A program made the position numbers and the translations under genes. DNA of 40,117 bases from positions 1 through 40,117 of the IMG/VR virus record IMGVR_UViG_3300031774_000050; one strand, written 5' to 3'. Below, in pieces: positions 1 through 7,196 of the stretch. The first letter of the stretch is position 1; every line of letters starts with the position of its first letter. The DNA is from a virus. Below the pieces are notes generated by a model, which worked only from the letters and a program-made list of their open reading frames with translations, had not been told where the DNA came from and searched no databases.

Positions 1-169
1 TCTCAGATTCTCAACAGGCGGAAGCCAGCGAGGGCTATTCAGCTCATCAGGATTGTATGCCATCAAAGCAGTATCGACCGGAACATATGCCTTTTGGGCA
101 TCAAGTGGTTACTTGGTCGCTTTCTCGTCATCGATAAGATTCAAAGAAAACGTTGCGAACCTTCCGAAA
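1..169. repeat. Terminal overlap, left copy (matches 39949..40117)
   Basis: These 169 bases recur at the right end of the window with only four mismatches, at positions 34, 37, 40 and 43. All four are third codon positions of four consecutive codons (Gly, Leu, Phe, Ser) and all are synonymous. The tail fibre reading frame passes through both copies without a break. The simplest reading is the overlap of a circular or circularly permuted genome assembled from slightly different variants; a real imperfect terminal repeat is the alternative. Confidence 0.9.
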
Positions 170-448
170 TCAGAATGGGAAAAAGTGTATGATTTGCAAG
201 CAGTCAGCTTCGATTGGAAAACAGATGGCACTGTCGAAATTGATCCCAATAGGGGTAAAGAAGATCATGGGTTCATAGCAGAGGACGTTGAGAAGATTCT
301 TCCAAAGGTTGTAAATTACGACGCTCTCGACCATGAGGACTTAAGCAAGGGTTATCAAGTACAATCAGTTAACTACGGTGAGTTAACGCCGTACCTTGTC
401 GAGGCGATTAAAGACCTCAAAGCAAGGATCGAAACATTAGAAGGATAA
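2..448 (+). CDS. Tail fibre, C-terminal part with S74 chaperone domain (gene starts at 38540)
   Basis: This is the C-terminal end of the tail fibre whose start is at 38540; reading on from 40117 to 170 gives a continuous protein of 618 residues. The last 110 or so residues form an intramolecular chaperone auto-processing domain (peptidase S74): it opens with S-S-I-R-F-K-E-N-V, matching the family cleavage motif, followed by GFIAEDV and VNYGELTPYLVEAIKDL and a short coiled tail. In this family the domain helps trimeric fibres fold and then cuts itself off at the serine. There is no real start codon here; the frame is open from the window edge. Two small genes follow immediately. Confidence 0.93.
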   Translation, partial: LRFSTGGSQRGLFSSSGLYAIKAVSTGTYAFWASSGYLVAFSSSIRFKENVANLPKSEWEKVYDLQAVSFDWKTDGTVEIDPNRGKEDHGFIAEDVEKILPKVVNYDALDHEDLSKGYQVQSVNYGELTPYLVEAIKDLKARIETLEG

Positions 449-604
449 ATGGTGGACATAGAATTAACCTCTCAAGAAGTACTCGAAGAAATGCAACGAC
501 AGTTTCCGAAGGAGACAACTATCGTCGTTCAACAATTACAAATTAAGAAGTTGACTGAATTGGTTCCCGCCGATGATGTCGACGATGACATCGACGATGC
601 CTAA
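449..604 (+). CDS. Small acidic protein downstream of the tail fibre, unknown function
   Basis: A 51-residue open frame begins with ATG directly after the fibre stop (TAA at 446-448) and overlaps the next gene by eight bases (ATGCCTAA), a spacing typical of translational coupling. The sequence starts MVDIELTSQEVLEEMQ, is predicted helical in its first half, and ends in an Asp-rich tail (DDVDDDIDDA). No family recognised. Its place suggests a late protein linked to the fibre, perhaps an assembly factor, but that is only context. Confidence 0.7.
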   Translation: MVDIELTSQEVLEEMQRQFPKETTIVVQQLQIKKLTELVPADDVDDDIDDA

Positions 605-767
605 GTATCGAGTCGTCGCTAACCAAATTTATTACAATCAAGTGACCGACACGTTCGAGGCAGGATTGTTGTTAGGTGACTCTCAATTGCAACATGGCGA
701 CACGTTCGAAGCGAAAGCAAGTCAAGTCAAAGATGTTAAAGCTGCGGGAGGCGTGGTCGACGCATAA
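597..767 (+). CDS. Small KYRV-type protein, unknown function
   Basis: A 56-residue protein starting MPKYRVVANQIYYN at the ATG that overlaps the previous stop. A second small gene at 32335 starts MAKYRVTGG and has a similar length, so the two may be distant paralogues or share a fold (a short beta-rich domain seen in many phage tail modules). This one closes the tail operon; the hairpin at 771-807 follows. Function unknown. Confidence 0.7.
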   Translation: MPKYRVVANQIYYNQVTDTFEAGLLLGDSQLQHGDTFEAKASQVKDVKAAGGVVDA

Positions 768-770
768 AAC

Positions 771-807
771 GAGAAAGCGCCTCACCGAATATGGCAAGGC
801 GCTTCTC
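771..807 (-). terminator. Stem-loop terminator between convergent genes
   Basis: An eight-base perfect stem (775-782 with 797-804), extended by three pairs across a bulged A, sits between the convergent genes ending at 767 and 827. The T-rich run is on the minus strand (GTTTTAT just past the stem), so it best terminates the minus-strand gene, though it may act in both directions. Confidence 0.6.
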
Positions 808-826
808 GAGGGGGAGGGGCTGTTGA

Positions 827-1765
827 TTAGTTTAGGTTGTCGGTTTCAAACCCTTCGTTTCGTCGTGGGTTGTACATATCGACATAGTGACCATGAATCG
901 CTGTTGCTGTTTCAGCCATTCCATAAATCTTAACCTTTGGGATGTCAATGTTGAGCAATTGGACAGGGTGTGACAATCCTCGACCTTGCGCTGCTCGCAA
1001 TGCGTCGAACCTTTCAGGAAGGTTTGAGCTTCGCTTGTTTGCAATGTGTCGATTATAGGTCCATACGATGTTGCTGTAATCTTTGCTATCCAATGTTTCG
1101 CCTTCTTTGACTCCCCATGACCATGTTTTGATGTTGCCGTTAGGAAGTCGATTAGTGAACTCTAACTTGTCCATCGTTTCATCGTCGAGGTACGCTATTG
1201 CCTTCATGTCCTGCAACCCGCTGAGGTCATCGCCAAACATGTGGTCGACGTATTCTTTGCCTGTCATTTCTCCGTCTCTAGCCCTATGGTAAAGATGAGG
1301 ACATGCTTCGGTGTTGCCGTCATTAACGAAATTGAACACGCCGCCAACAAATGTTAGTTCGCCATCGATGATGTCGAGATCTCGAACGATGCGCTCTTTG
1401 ACGACCTTCAATGTGTCGGCAGAATATAATGTGGTTTCTTTGTCAAAGTATCTTTCGTTGTTTCTGAACAATTCGGCATCCATGAATTGAGGAGCATCGA
1501 CATCTGCTTCCAAATCGCAAAAAGGGCGAGTTCTGTAACTTTCTCGATATGCGGTAAACCCGACACCTTCGACATGCCACGAACCGTCGCCGCCTCTGAT
1601 AATGAAATGACCTCGAGCGACTTTGTGTTGCCCATCTTGCAGAAAGTGAATTAAGAATTCTTCTGTTCGATAATTGCGATAGTGCCACCTTTCGTCATTT
1701 CGGTCCTTAAATTGTTTAGCTTTCAGCTTGTAGCTGTAGCGGTTGAATGTTGTTTCTGGAGACAT
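827..1765 (-). CDS. Conserved-leader gene product, 312 aa, unknown function
   Basis: A 312-residue soluble protein starting MSPETTFNRYSYKLKAKQF. The start at 1765 is set by the GGAAAT ribosome site in the shared leader; an earlier in-frame ATG at 1801 coincides with the predicted transcription start and is probably not the main start. I recognise no domain. The middle contains charged segments with many aromatic residues (for example GDGSWHVEGVGF) and no membrane segment. It is one of five minus-strand genes or operons driven by the same promoter type, and it interrupts two plus-strand structural blocks, so it is likely an early accessory gene. Confidence 0.75.
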   Translation of the reverse strand: MSPETTFNRYSYKLKAKQFKDRNDERWHYRNYRTEEFLIHFLQDGQHKVARGHFIIRGGDGSWHVEGVGFTAYRESYRTRPFCDLEADVDAPQFMDAELFRNNERYFDKETTLYSADTLKVVKERIVRDLDIIDGELTFVGGVFNFVNDGNTEACPHLYHRARDGEMTGKEYVDHMFGDDLSGLQDMKAIAYLDDETMDKLEFTNRLPNGNIKTWSWGVKEGETLDSKDYSNIVWTYNRHIANKRSSNLPERFDALRAAQGRGLSHPVQLLNIDIPKVKIYGMAETATAIHGHYVDMYNPRRNEGFETDNLN

Positions 1766-1838
1766 AATTTCCTTTCGTTGATTTTTAATTGTTGCTTCCA
1801 TACTGATTATCATAAGCCCTATTATACAAATTGCGCAA
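1766..1838 (-). promoter_or_regulatory. Minus-strand promoter with conserved GGAAGCAA leader (copy 1)
   Basis: Read on the minus strand: -35 TTGCGC (1833-1838), 18-base spacer containing ATAATAGGGCT, -10 TATGAT (1809-1814), seven bases, then ATGGAAGCAA at the predicted start of the RNA, and a leader ending in CGAAAGGAAAT before the ATG at 1765. The same arrangement recurs at 9169, 13978, 21629 and 32117. Confidence 0.7.
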
Positions 1839-1875
1839 CATGGAGGAAGGAAATATATCGATTGGTTTGAGACAA

Positions 1876-1897
1876 CCCTAGAACTATGGGTTAAAGT
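1876..1897 (+). promoter_or_regulatory. CCCTA-N4-TAGGG-type operator and -10 box (copy 1)
   Basis: CCCTA-GAAC-TATGG (one mismatch from the palindrome) at 1876-1889 is followed by -10 TAAAGT at 1892-1897 and exactly seven bases before the ATG at 1905, implying a leaderless transcript for the scaffold gene. The palindrome lies where a repressor would block the promoter. Confidence 0.6.
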
Positions 1898-1904
1898 GAT
1901 CCAT

Positions 1905-2597
1905 ATGGCTAACATATTCAAACGCAAGACTAAGAAATTGGTCGATTTGCACCTTAAAGAAATTAGTGGTGTCGATCACCCTGCTTCACTCCATGAGGGT
2001 TGGGCAGTCATGAAATCTTCAGACAATGACTTAGAGCAAGCGTTGGGAGATGTTGTCATCGATTCAACAACAAACGAACCAATGGAGAAAATCGTGGAAA
2101 CAGAAACCACTGAAATTCAACCAGAGGGCAATGTTGAAGAACCAGCAGTAGTCGCAACGACCGACTTCGAGAAAGCTCTCGACGATGTTCGAAAAGAACT
2201 CGCCGAGCAAAGAGAGAGAAATAGCGCTCTCGAAGAAGGCATTGAATTACAGAAAGCAGTTTCTGACGCTCAACGATGGAACATTATTCCTGAACTTGAT
2301 CCTACAGAATTTGCTCCTGTGCTTCGATCATTGCGTGCTGTTGATTCTGAAGCAAGCGACAAACTCGAGATAGTTCTCGATGCCGTCGCTGTCGCTCTCG
2401 GCGAAGCCGGAATCTTAAAAGAAGTCGGCTCAGACGGCGCTCCTGATGCAGATGATGCTTATGGTCAAATCGAACAAATCGCTAAAGGTTTGGTCGATGA
2501 AGGCAAGGCATCATCTCTCGCTGATGGAATCGCACAAACAGCAACTAATCACCCCGACCTCTACAGCGCATATGTCGCTGAACAGAGAGGAGCTTAA
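1905..2597 (+). CDS. Capsid scaffold-like protein
   Basis: A 230-residue acidic protein directly upstream of the decoration and major capsid genes, the usual place of a scaffold. Its first 30 residues (KKLVDLHLKEISGVDHPAS) resemble the N-terminal strand and VD.PA motif seen in prohead proteins related to XkdF; the middle (about 90-125) is Glu/Lys-rich and probably coiled coil. I chose ATG 1905 over GTG 1896 because a -10 box TAAAGT lies exactly seven bases upstream, as at other leaderless starts here. A separate XkdF protease gene is found at 6198, so this one is more likely a scaffold than the protease itself. Confidence 0.7.
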   Translation: MANIFKRKTKKLVDLHLKEISGVDHPASLHEGWAVMKSSDNDLEQALGDVVIDSTTNEPMEKIVETETTEIQPEGNVEEPAVVATTDFEKALDDVRKELAEQRERNSALEEGIELQKAVSDAQRWNIIPELDPTEFAPVLRSLRAVDSEASDKLEIVLDAVAVALGEAGILKEVGSDGAPDADDAYGQIEQIAKGLVDEGKASSLADGIAQTATNHPDLYSAYVAEQRGA

Positions 2598-2600
2598 ATT

Positions 2601-2987
2601 ATGGCGTACGAATCAGTTGGAACTGATCTCGGCTTCTTTACAGCCGCCGCTGATCTTTCCTCAAAGCAATTTTATTTCGTTAAACTCGCTTCTAGCACGA
2701 CTGTCAACGTTTGCGCAGCAGTCACAGACAAGCCAATTGGCATACTTCAGAACAATCCTGAATCAGGTGGGCAAGCAGTTGTCCGCTGTTTCGGCGTTTC
2801 GAAAGTATCCGCTGATGCAACATTAGCAGCAGGCGATGTCATTGGGACCGCAGCAGACGGACAGGCACAACCCATTTCCTTGGGTTCAGAAACCACCGTG
2901 CATGTTTGCGGGCAAGCTATCGAAGCAGGTAGCGCAGGCGAAACCTTAACGGCGTTTATTAACATCACAAACGGCAGAGGAGCCTAA
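2601..2987 (+). CDS. Capsid decoration (cement) protein
   Basis: A 128-residue protein between the scaffold and the major capsid gene, with only three bases separating it from the scaffold stop and one base from the capsid start. It is a small beta-rich, Gly/Ala-rich sequence (..KPIGILQNNPESGGQAVVRCFGVSKV..) of the type annotated as DUF2190 or head-stabilising proteins, which bind the outside of HK97-fold shells. Position, size and composition all agree. Expected to be made in large amounts with the capsid protein. Confidence 0.75.
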   Translation: MAYESVGTDLGFFTAAADLSSKQFYFVKLASSTTVNVCAAVTDKPIGILQNNPESGGQAVVRCFGVSKVSADATLAAGDVIGTAADGQAQPISLGSETTVHVCGQAIEAGSAGETLTAFINITNGRGA

Positions 2988-2988
2988 C

Positions 2989-3948
2989 ATGCCACAACCA
3001 ACCCAAACCGATGTTCATATTGACGCAATCCTAACCAATATGAGCATTGCCTACACACAAGAGGCTTACGCTTTTGTCGCTGGAAAAGTTTTCCCAAACG
3101 TTCCAGTTCAGAAACAAAGCGACAAGTTCTTCACATACACACAAGCTGATTTCTTTCGAGATCAAGTAGAGCTTCGTGCCGATGGTACAGAGTCAGCAGG
3201 AACCGGCTACGGCTTGTCCACAGACACTTACTCAGCACTTGTCTACGCATTGCACAAAGACATCGGCGATCAAGTAAGGGCTAACAGCGATGCTCCATTG
3301 TCACCTGACATGGACGCTACTCGCTTCCTTACTCAACAAATGTTGATCCGTCAAGAAATTGATTGGGCAACAAATTACTTTGCTACTTCTGTATGGGGAA
3401 CCGACAGCACGCCATCAACACTTTGGAGTGCGGCTTCAGGTTCAACACCTATTGCAGACGTTCAAGCAGGCATCAACACAGTTCTATCGAATACCGGCTA
3501 CAAGCCAAATACTTTAGTTATGAGCTACAAAGTATTTAGTATTCTCAAGAACCACGCTGACATTATCGACCGATACAAGTACACAAGCAGTTCTTCAATC
3601 ACTGAAGAATTACTCGCTCAAGTACTAGGTGTCGATCGTGTCCTCGTAATGGCAGGCATCAAGAACACCGCTGCTGAAGGAGCATCTGCTTCCTACAGTC
3701 AAATAGGTGACCGTGATGCTTTGCTTTGCTACACGGCTCCCAATGCGGGAATCATGGCTCCTAGCGCTGGCTACAACTTCTCATGGACAGGGCTTGCCCA
3801 ATCCGGAGGAATCGGAACCAACACAGCTATCAGTCGTTTCCGTATGGACGCTAATCGAGCAGACAGAATTGAAATTGAATCCGCATGGGATTTCAAAGTC
3901 ATTTCTTCAGCTCTTGGATACTTCTTTAGTAACCCAGTAGCAGCCTGA
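2989..3948 (+). CDS. Major capsid protein (HK97 fold)
   Basis: A 319-residue protein with the expected length and layout of HK97-fold capsid proteins of the GpE-like group: an N-terminal arm, an extended loop region rich in Thr/Ser (around TESAGTGYGLSTDTY), a P domain with the helix containing NTLVMSYKVFSILKNHADI, and a C-terminal segment that ends with a run of small and aromatic residues. AGGAG lies just before the ATG. The hairpin at 4004-4027 downstream may trim expression of the connector genes. Together with the decoration protein it would form the virion shell. Confidence 0.9.
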   Translation: MPQPTQTDVHIDAILTNMSIAYTQEAYAFVAGKVFPNVPVQKQSDKFFTYTQADFFRDQVELRADGTESAGTGYGLSTDTYSALVYALHKDIGDQVRANSDAPLSPDMDATRFLTQQMLIRQEIDWATNYFATSVWGTDSTPSTLWSAASGSTPIADVQAGINTVLSNTGYKPNTLVMSYKVFSILKNHADIIDRYKYTSSSSITEELLAQVLGVDRVLVMAGIKNTAAEGASASYSQIGDRDALLCYTAPNAGIMAPSAGYNFSWTGLAQSGGIGTNTAISRFRMDANRADRIEIESAWDFKVISSALGYFFSNPVAA

Positions 3949-4003
3949 TAGAAATTTCCTCCCTTTCGAAGCTGCCACCATCTTCCGAAAGGCAAACACG
4001 TTG

Positions 4004-4027
4004 GGCGGGTTCATTATTGGACCCGCC
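4004..4027 (+). terminator. Hairpin after the major capsid gene
   Basis: GGCGGGT (4004-4010) pairs with ACCCGCC (4021-4027) across a ten-base loop, followed by a moderately T-rich stretch. It sits in the 100-base gap between the capsid and connector genes and may be a partial terminator lowering downstream expression. A second weaker inverted repeat (CCTTTCG/CGAAAGG) lies at about 3962-3992. Confidence 0.55.
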
Positions 4028-4048
4028 TAACAAATTTAAGGAGACATC

Positions 4049-4540
4049 ATGACTTGGTCATATTCAGGAGATCCCGATTCAAGCGCTATCGATAGTGTTC
4101 GATTTCTTATTGGGGACACAGACACCAACGATCAACTTCTAGCAAACGAAGAAATCTCATGGGTCAATAGTCAAGTCAGTGGAAGCACAACATCGACGGA
4201 TTCTCTTTACACCGTCGCCTATCGTTGCATGGTCACAATTGCTTCGAAATTTTCTCGACTTGCCGATCAGTCGATTGGCGACATGAAAGTCAACATGAGT
4301 CAGAAAGCGAAAGGCGCTCGAGAGCAAGCAAAGGAATTGCGTCGACTCGCTGAATCAGAAGGTGGCACGCCTACGCCATATGCGGGAGGCATAACAATTT
4401 CTGACAAGGAGATCGATCTCGACAACAGCGATCTCGTGAAGCCATATTTTAGGTCTGGGCAATTTGCGAATACTTCAGATTGGGGGGCTGGAACGGACGT
4501 AGCGCCTGCCGACATGCTCGATGACGGTTGGGCATCATGA
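4049..4540 (+). CDS. Head-tail connector (adaptor) protein
   Basis: A 163-residue protein beginning MTWSYSGDPDSSAIDSVRFLIGDTD, the standard opening of HK97 gp6 or SPP1 gp15-like adaptors that bind under the portal. Helices follow (residues 45-110). A strong AAGGAG site precedes the ATG. Its stop overlaps the next start (ATGA), the first of four tightly coupled genes (4049-5728) that together make up the neck: adaptor, head closure, neck protein and tail terminator. Confidence 0.82.
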   Translation: MTWSYSGDPDSSAIDSVRFLIGDTDTNDQLLANEEISWVNSQVSGSTTSTDSLYTVAYRCMVTIASKFSRLADQSIGDMKVNMSQKAKGAREQAKELRRLAESEGGTPTPYAGGITISDKEIDLDNSDLVKPYFRSGQFANTSDWGAGTDVAPADMLDDGWAS

Positions 4541-4905
4541 CAGGCGCTTCTCCTTCCGCCGTATTTGCAACAGCTCTAAAGAATGAAATGACTCCTACGA
4601 CTGTCGACGTTCGAACATCAAGCACAGTCAACAATTATGGCGAACGATCATTCTCGGGAGGTGCGACAACCTATCCCGCTTACGTTCGACGCATAACACA
4701 AGCGGAACGTGATTCAAGCAATGACCTTATTAAGTGTGACTATGTTGCTTACATTCCTGACCAATCATTGACTCTCGCTGTCGATGACCAAATAACACTT
4801 CCCGCTCCTATTTCTGGAACTCGACCAATCGTTCAAATCGATATTCGAAGCGACGCATTGGGACAGGTGGGAGTCGTTGCATACATGGGAAGGAGAGTAG
4901 GGTGA
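4537..4905 (+). CDS. Head closure (head-tail stopper) protein
   Basis: A 122-residue protein starting at the ATG that overlaps the previous stop. Content is beta-rich with the pattern YPAYVRRITQAERDSSNDLI then DYVAYIPDQSLTLAVDDQI, as in SPP1 gp16-like head closure proteins, which plug the portal channel after packaging. The next gene overlaps it by four bases (GTGA). Assignment relies on gene order plus general fold features, not a diagnostic motif. Confidence 0.7.
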   Translation: MTGASPSAVFATALKNEMTPTTVDVRTSSTVNNYGERSFSGGATTYPAYVRRITQAERDSSNDLIKCDYVAYIPDQSLTLAVDDQITLPAPISGTRPIVQIDIRSDALGQVGVVAYMGRRVG

Positions 4906-5327
4906 CAATAGTTCTGAAAGGCACGAAAGACCTCAAGATGAAACTTAACGCTGGGAACATTCGAGTCGCTCAAGCTGTCACATCTGCAACTCTCGACATC
5001 GTGAATGAAGTAGCGCAGAAATCGCTTTCCTACGTTCCTTTCGACACAGGCGACTTGTCAGCAAGTCAACACATCACCCTTCCGAAATGGTCAGGACAAC
5101 AATGTATAGCGAAAGTGTCCTATGGAGGAACTGCGGCTCCCTATGCTTTGATACAACATGAGAACAAGAAATTCTTTCACCCTGCGAAGGACAACGGCGG
5201 GACAGGTCCAGTAGGCGCTCCTGAAGGTCGAGGATATAAATATCTCGAGTACCCTGCTAAACAAGCAGCGAAGAAATACCCGAAGGACATTGTGAAGGCA
5301 GCTAATCAGAAGTTGAGAGCGTTATGA
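4902..5327 (+). CDS. HK97 gp10-like neck protein
   Basis: A 141-residue protein with a GTG start overlapping the previous stop. The sequence KSLSYVPFDTGDLSASQHITL followed by VSYGGTAAPYALIQHE is the hallmark of the HK97 gp10/minor capsid family (..P.dTG.LR.s......YA..qEfG..), which joins the head-tail interface. A basic, Lys-rich C terminus follows. Coupled by a four-base overlap to the tail terminator gene. Confidence 0.85.
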   Translation: MTIVLKGTKDLKMKLNAGNIRVAQAVTSATLDIVNEVAQKSLSYVPFDTGDLSASQHITLPKWSGQQCIAKVSYGGTAAPYALIQHENKKFFHPAKDNGGTGPVGAPEGRGYKYLEYPAKQAAKKYPKDIVKAANQKLRAL

Positions 5328-5728
5328 GTTTCTTAAGCGACGTTGGAACCTACCTTGCCGCAGCTACGATCTCGACGCAGGATTTGACGCTTGGGACAAA
5401 TTTGTTTCTAGGGCGTTTACCTGAATCGCCTGATACTTGTGTTGCTTTGATTCAAACATCAGGCACAGCCCCCATCGACACGTTCGGGACTTCATCACCT
5501 CCTTTAGAGTCGCAAGGTTTACAGACGATAGTTCGAGCAGAAAGTTATGCAACGGCTGAAGCGTTAGCCGTCGACGTAATGAAATCCTTGTCTAGTATCG
5601 AGAATCAAACATTGACATCGACATTGTATTTGAAAGTCGAAGCACAACAATCGCCTTTTTCGCTCGACCGTGACGACCAAGAGCGACAGGTTATGTCTTG
5701 CAATTACATGGCGATCAAGAATCTTTAG
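5324..5728 (+). CDS. Tail terminator protein
   Basis: A 134-residue protein at the end of the neck gene block, in the place and of the size of tail terminator proteins (lambda gpU, DUF3168 or minor capsid gp12-like). Features include SFLSDVGTYLAAATI at the start, the strand FLGRLPESPDTCVALIQTSG, and AESYATAEALAVDVMKSL, a helix characteristic of the family. It would cap the finished tail tube and dock it to the neck. A Com-like reading frame overlaps its 3' end. Confidence 0.78.
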   Translation: MSFLSDVGTYLAAATISTQDLTLGTNLFLGRLPESPDTCVALIQTSGTAPIDTFGTSSPPLESQGLQTIVRAESYATAEALAVDVMKSLSSIENQTLTSTLYLKVEAQQSPFSLDRDDQERQVMSCNYMAIKNL

Positions 5729-5874
5729 ACGCATACGGTGAGAGGCGCACCGCTAAACGGTTCGAAACGTTCGAAGGTTATCGATGTAGCAATTGCGGGA
5801 AACTACTTGCTGAATTAATCACCAGCCCCTTTCGATTGTTGTGTCGACATTGCAAACATTCCAACGAAATCTAA
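5698..5874 (+). CDS. Com-like zinc finger protein
   Basis: A short frame encodes YRCSNCGKLLAELI, a spacer, then LLCRHCKHSNEI, the two CxxC pairs and the C..CGKLLA pattern of the Mu Com family. In Mu, Com binds mom mRNA and permits translation of the DNA modification gene. The only possible start in this frame is TTG 5698 (the frame opens at 5674), giving 58 residues and overlapping the tail terminator gene by 31 bases; ribosome site ACAGG is weak. A frameshift from the upstream gene was considered, but I see no slippery heptamer. The motif is convincing; the start is not. Confidence 0.6.
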   Translation: MQLHGDQESLDAYGERRTAKRFETFEGYRCSNCGKLLAELITSPFRLLCRHCKHSNEI

Positions 5875-5880
5875 TTATCC

Positions 5881-5990
5881 ACGCAGATTCCGAACAGCCC
5901 ACGCAGATTCCGAACATTCCAAGGCATTCCACGATTATCCGAGGCAGTCCGAGGCAGTCCGAGGCAATCCGAGGCAATCCGAGGCAATCC
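5881..5990. repeat. Array of phased ten-base repeats
   Basis: Eleven ten-base units run without a phase break. First ACGCAGATTC-CGAACAGCCC repeats as ACGCAGATTC-CGAACATTCC, then two looser units and ACGATTATCC, then GAGGCARTCC five times at 5941-5990. Period 10 is not a multiple of three, so this is unlikely to be coding. Located in the 323-base gap between the Com-like gene and the protease gene. Candidate protein-binding array: replication origin iterons, a packaging site or an enhancer. Confidence 0.85.
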
Positions 5991-6070
5991 GACAATACCG
6001 AACCTTGTCTAATCACTAAATGCCGTCAGACGCAATGTAAACGCCTTCTCTTGCGTTTCTATATGTGGCG

Positions 6071-6125
6071 GGTCCATTTATACCCCTAATGGTCATAAAA
6101 CGTCATAGCGTCGATCTCTGTGGGG
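6071..6125 (+). promoter_or_regulatory. Long form of the ATCGATCTCTG element (site A)
   Basis: GGTCCATTTATACC (6071-6084), 26 bases, then TCGATCTCTGTGGGG (6111-6125). The element at 19009-19063 has the same two blocks on the minus strand with the same 26-base spacing and further matches between them. It lies upstream of the protease gene promoter. Together with the decamer array it fills the gap 5875-6197; I see no gene there. Confidence 0.7.
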
Positions 6126-6184
6126 GCTTTTTCGATGATTTAAGTGTTTTCTTGTCGATTTCTGAATAACCGACAGAAAACGAG

Positions 6185-6190
6185 TAAGAT
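6185..6190 (+). promoter_or_regulatory. -10 box TAAGAT for a leaderless start
   Basis: TAAGAT followed by exactly seven bases and ATG 6198. The same spacing occurs at 1892/1905 and 14100/14113, and six bases at 9318/9330. Confidence 0.55.
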
Positions 6191-6197
6191 CGACAAC

Positions 6198-7157
6198 ATG
6201 ACGATCGACGAAGTTTCGAAAGAAGGAACAATGAACAAAGGAACGATGAACGATTACGAGAAAGAAAACAAATCGGCGATGGATTGTTTGTTGATGGCTT
6301 ACTCGTCGATGATGAGTTACACCTTCGAAGGCGCTCACGAAATGCGAGCTAAGGTCATGGAATTGATACACGAACTAGAACACGTTATCACTGAGCAAGG
6401 AGGCGAACGTGTCGACATCGAAACCGGCTACATGGACGAGGAGTATCGAGGTTTGTATATCGAGAAAGAAATCGTTGAACGTGATGGTCAGTATTGCGTG
6501 ACATCATCAGACGGCGGTCGAAACTTCGGCTGTTATCAAAGCATGGAGCAAGCACAAGCACGACTCGACCAAATCGAATCCTTTGCCAACAAACTTAAAT
6601 CAATGAGTCCTTCACAGGTTGCTCTTGCGTATGTTGCAACAGGTAAAGCATTAGAAGAAAATTCGATCTATCAAGTACACGTTTTAGCAGAAGAAGAAAT
6701 CGAACGCCGAGAGGTCGACGTTTCGAAACATGTCGACGGCGATGCCTTTGACCTTGTGCCTATCATGAAGTCAGAGCAACGTTACACAATGGGTCCGGTG
6801 TACGTTCCTAACTACGAAGATGCTCACGGCGAAACGATCGACGAGTCGACACTTCAGAAAGCAATATGGGAATGGGTACGAGAAGGCGACCGAAGCATCA
6901 TGCTGCAACACAGCGACAAAGTAGCAGGCGAGATGGTCGAGATATTAACGTTGCCGATGGAAACCGAAATGTCATTAGCGGTTCCAAATCAAGGCGTAAC
7001 GAAATTCACCTTTCCCGAGAACACTCCTTTCATGGGAGTCATTTGGGAGGACTGGGCTTGGGAACTTGTCAAGGCGGGAAAACTTCGAGGTTATTCGATA
7101 GGCGGTCAAGCTGCACGAGTCGAAATGGAAGTACCCGATGAACTATTACTAACCTAA
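6198..7157 (+). CDS. Prohead protease, XkdF type
   Basis: A 319-residue protein whose C-terminal 130 residues match the XkdF putative serine protease family: RYTMGPVYVPNYEDAHGE, then IMLQHSD.VAGEMVE, then FMGVIWEDWAWELVKAGKL-GYSIGG. The conserved His in LQHSD and the GYSIGG end are visible. Before it, residues about 95-125 (QYCVTSSDGGRNFGCY) form a small module common in prohead proteins. The start at 6198 fits a leaderless promoter; ATG 6231 and 6246 both have AAGGA sites and could be used instead. It would process the scaffold and capsid proteins, though it lies downstream of the whole neck block, far from its usual place beside the portal. Confidence 0.85.
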   Translation: MTIDEVSKEGTMNKGTMNDYEKENKSAMDCLLMAYSSMMSYTFEGAHEMRAKVMELIHELEHVITEQGGERVDIETGYMDEEYRGLYIEKEIVERDGQYCVTSSDGGRNFGCYQSMEQAQARLDQIESFANKLKSMSPSQVALAYVATGKALEENSIYQVHVLAEEEIERREVDVSKHVDGDAFDLVPIMKSEQRYTMGPVYVPNYEDAHGETIDESTLQKAIWEWVREGDRSIMLQHSDKVAGEMVEILTLPMETEMSLAVPNQGVTKFTFPENTPFMGVIWEDWAWELVKAGKLRGYSIGGQAARVEMEVPDELLLT

Positions 7158-7171
7158 ACCTTCATCGACGA

Positions 7172-7189
7172 CCTTAGAATCGATCTCTG
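7172..7189 (+). promoter_or_regulatory. ATCGATCTCTG element (site B)
   Basis: CCTTAGAATCGATCTCTG in the 39-base gap between the convergent genes ending at 7157 and 7197. One of eight such intergenic sites. Confidence 0.7.
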
Positions 7190-7196
7190 GTCGATG

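Noticed and set aside
676-933. Plus-strand frame across the terminator at 771-807
   Set aside because: Overlaps the small gene 597-767 and reads through the hairpin into an opposite-strand gene; a shadow frame.
4405-4425. GAGATCGATCTC inside the connector gene, similar to the dispersed element
   Set aside because: Coding, and lacks the TCTCTG end and flanks of the intergenic sites.
5674-5785. Com-like frame expressed by frameshift from the tail terminator gene
   Set aside because: No slippery heptamer in the overlap; a TTG start is simpler though not strong.
5941-5990. Possible CRISPR-like array
   Set aside because: Units are contiguous ten-base repeats without spacers; no cas genes.
5841-6089. 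Open frame across the ten-base repeats
   Set aside because: Period 10 is out of step with codons, so the frame gives shifting low-complexity peptides; no ribosome site. Treated as non-coding.
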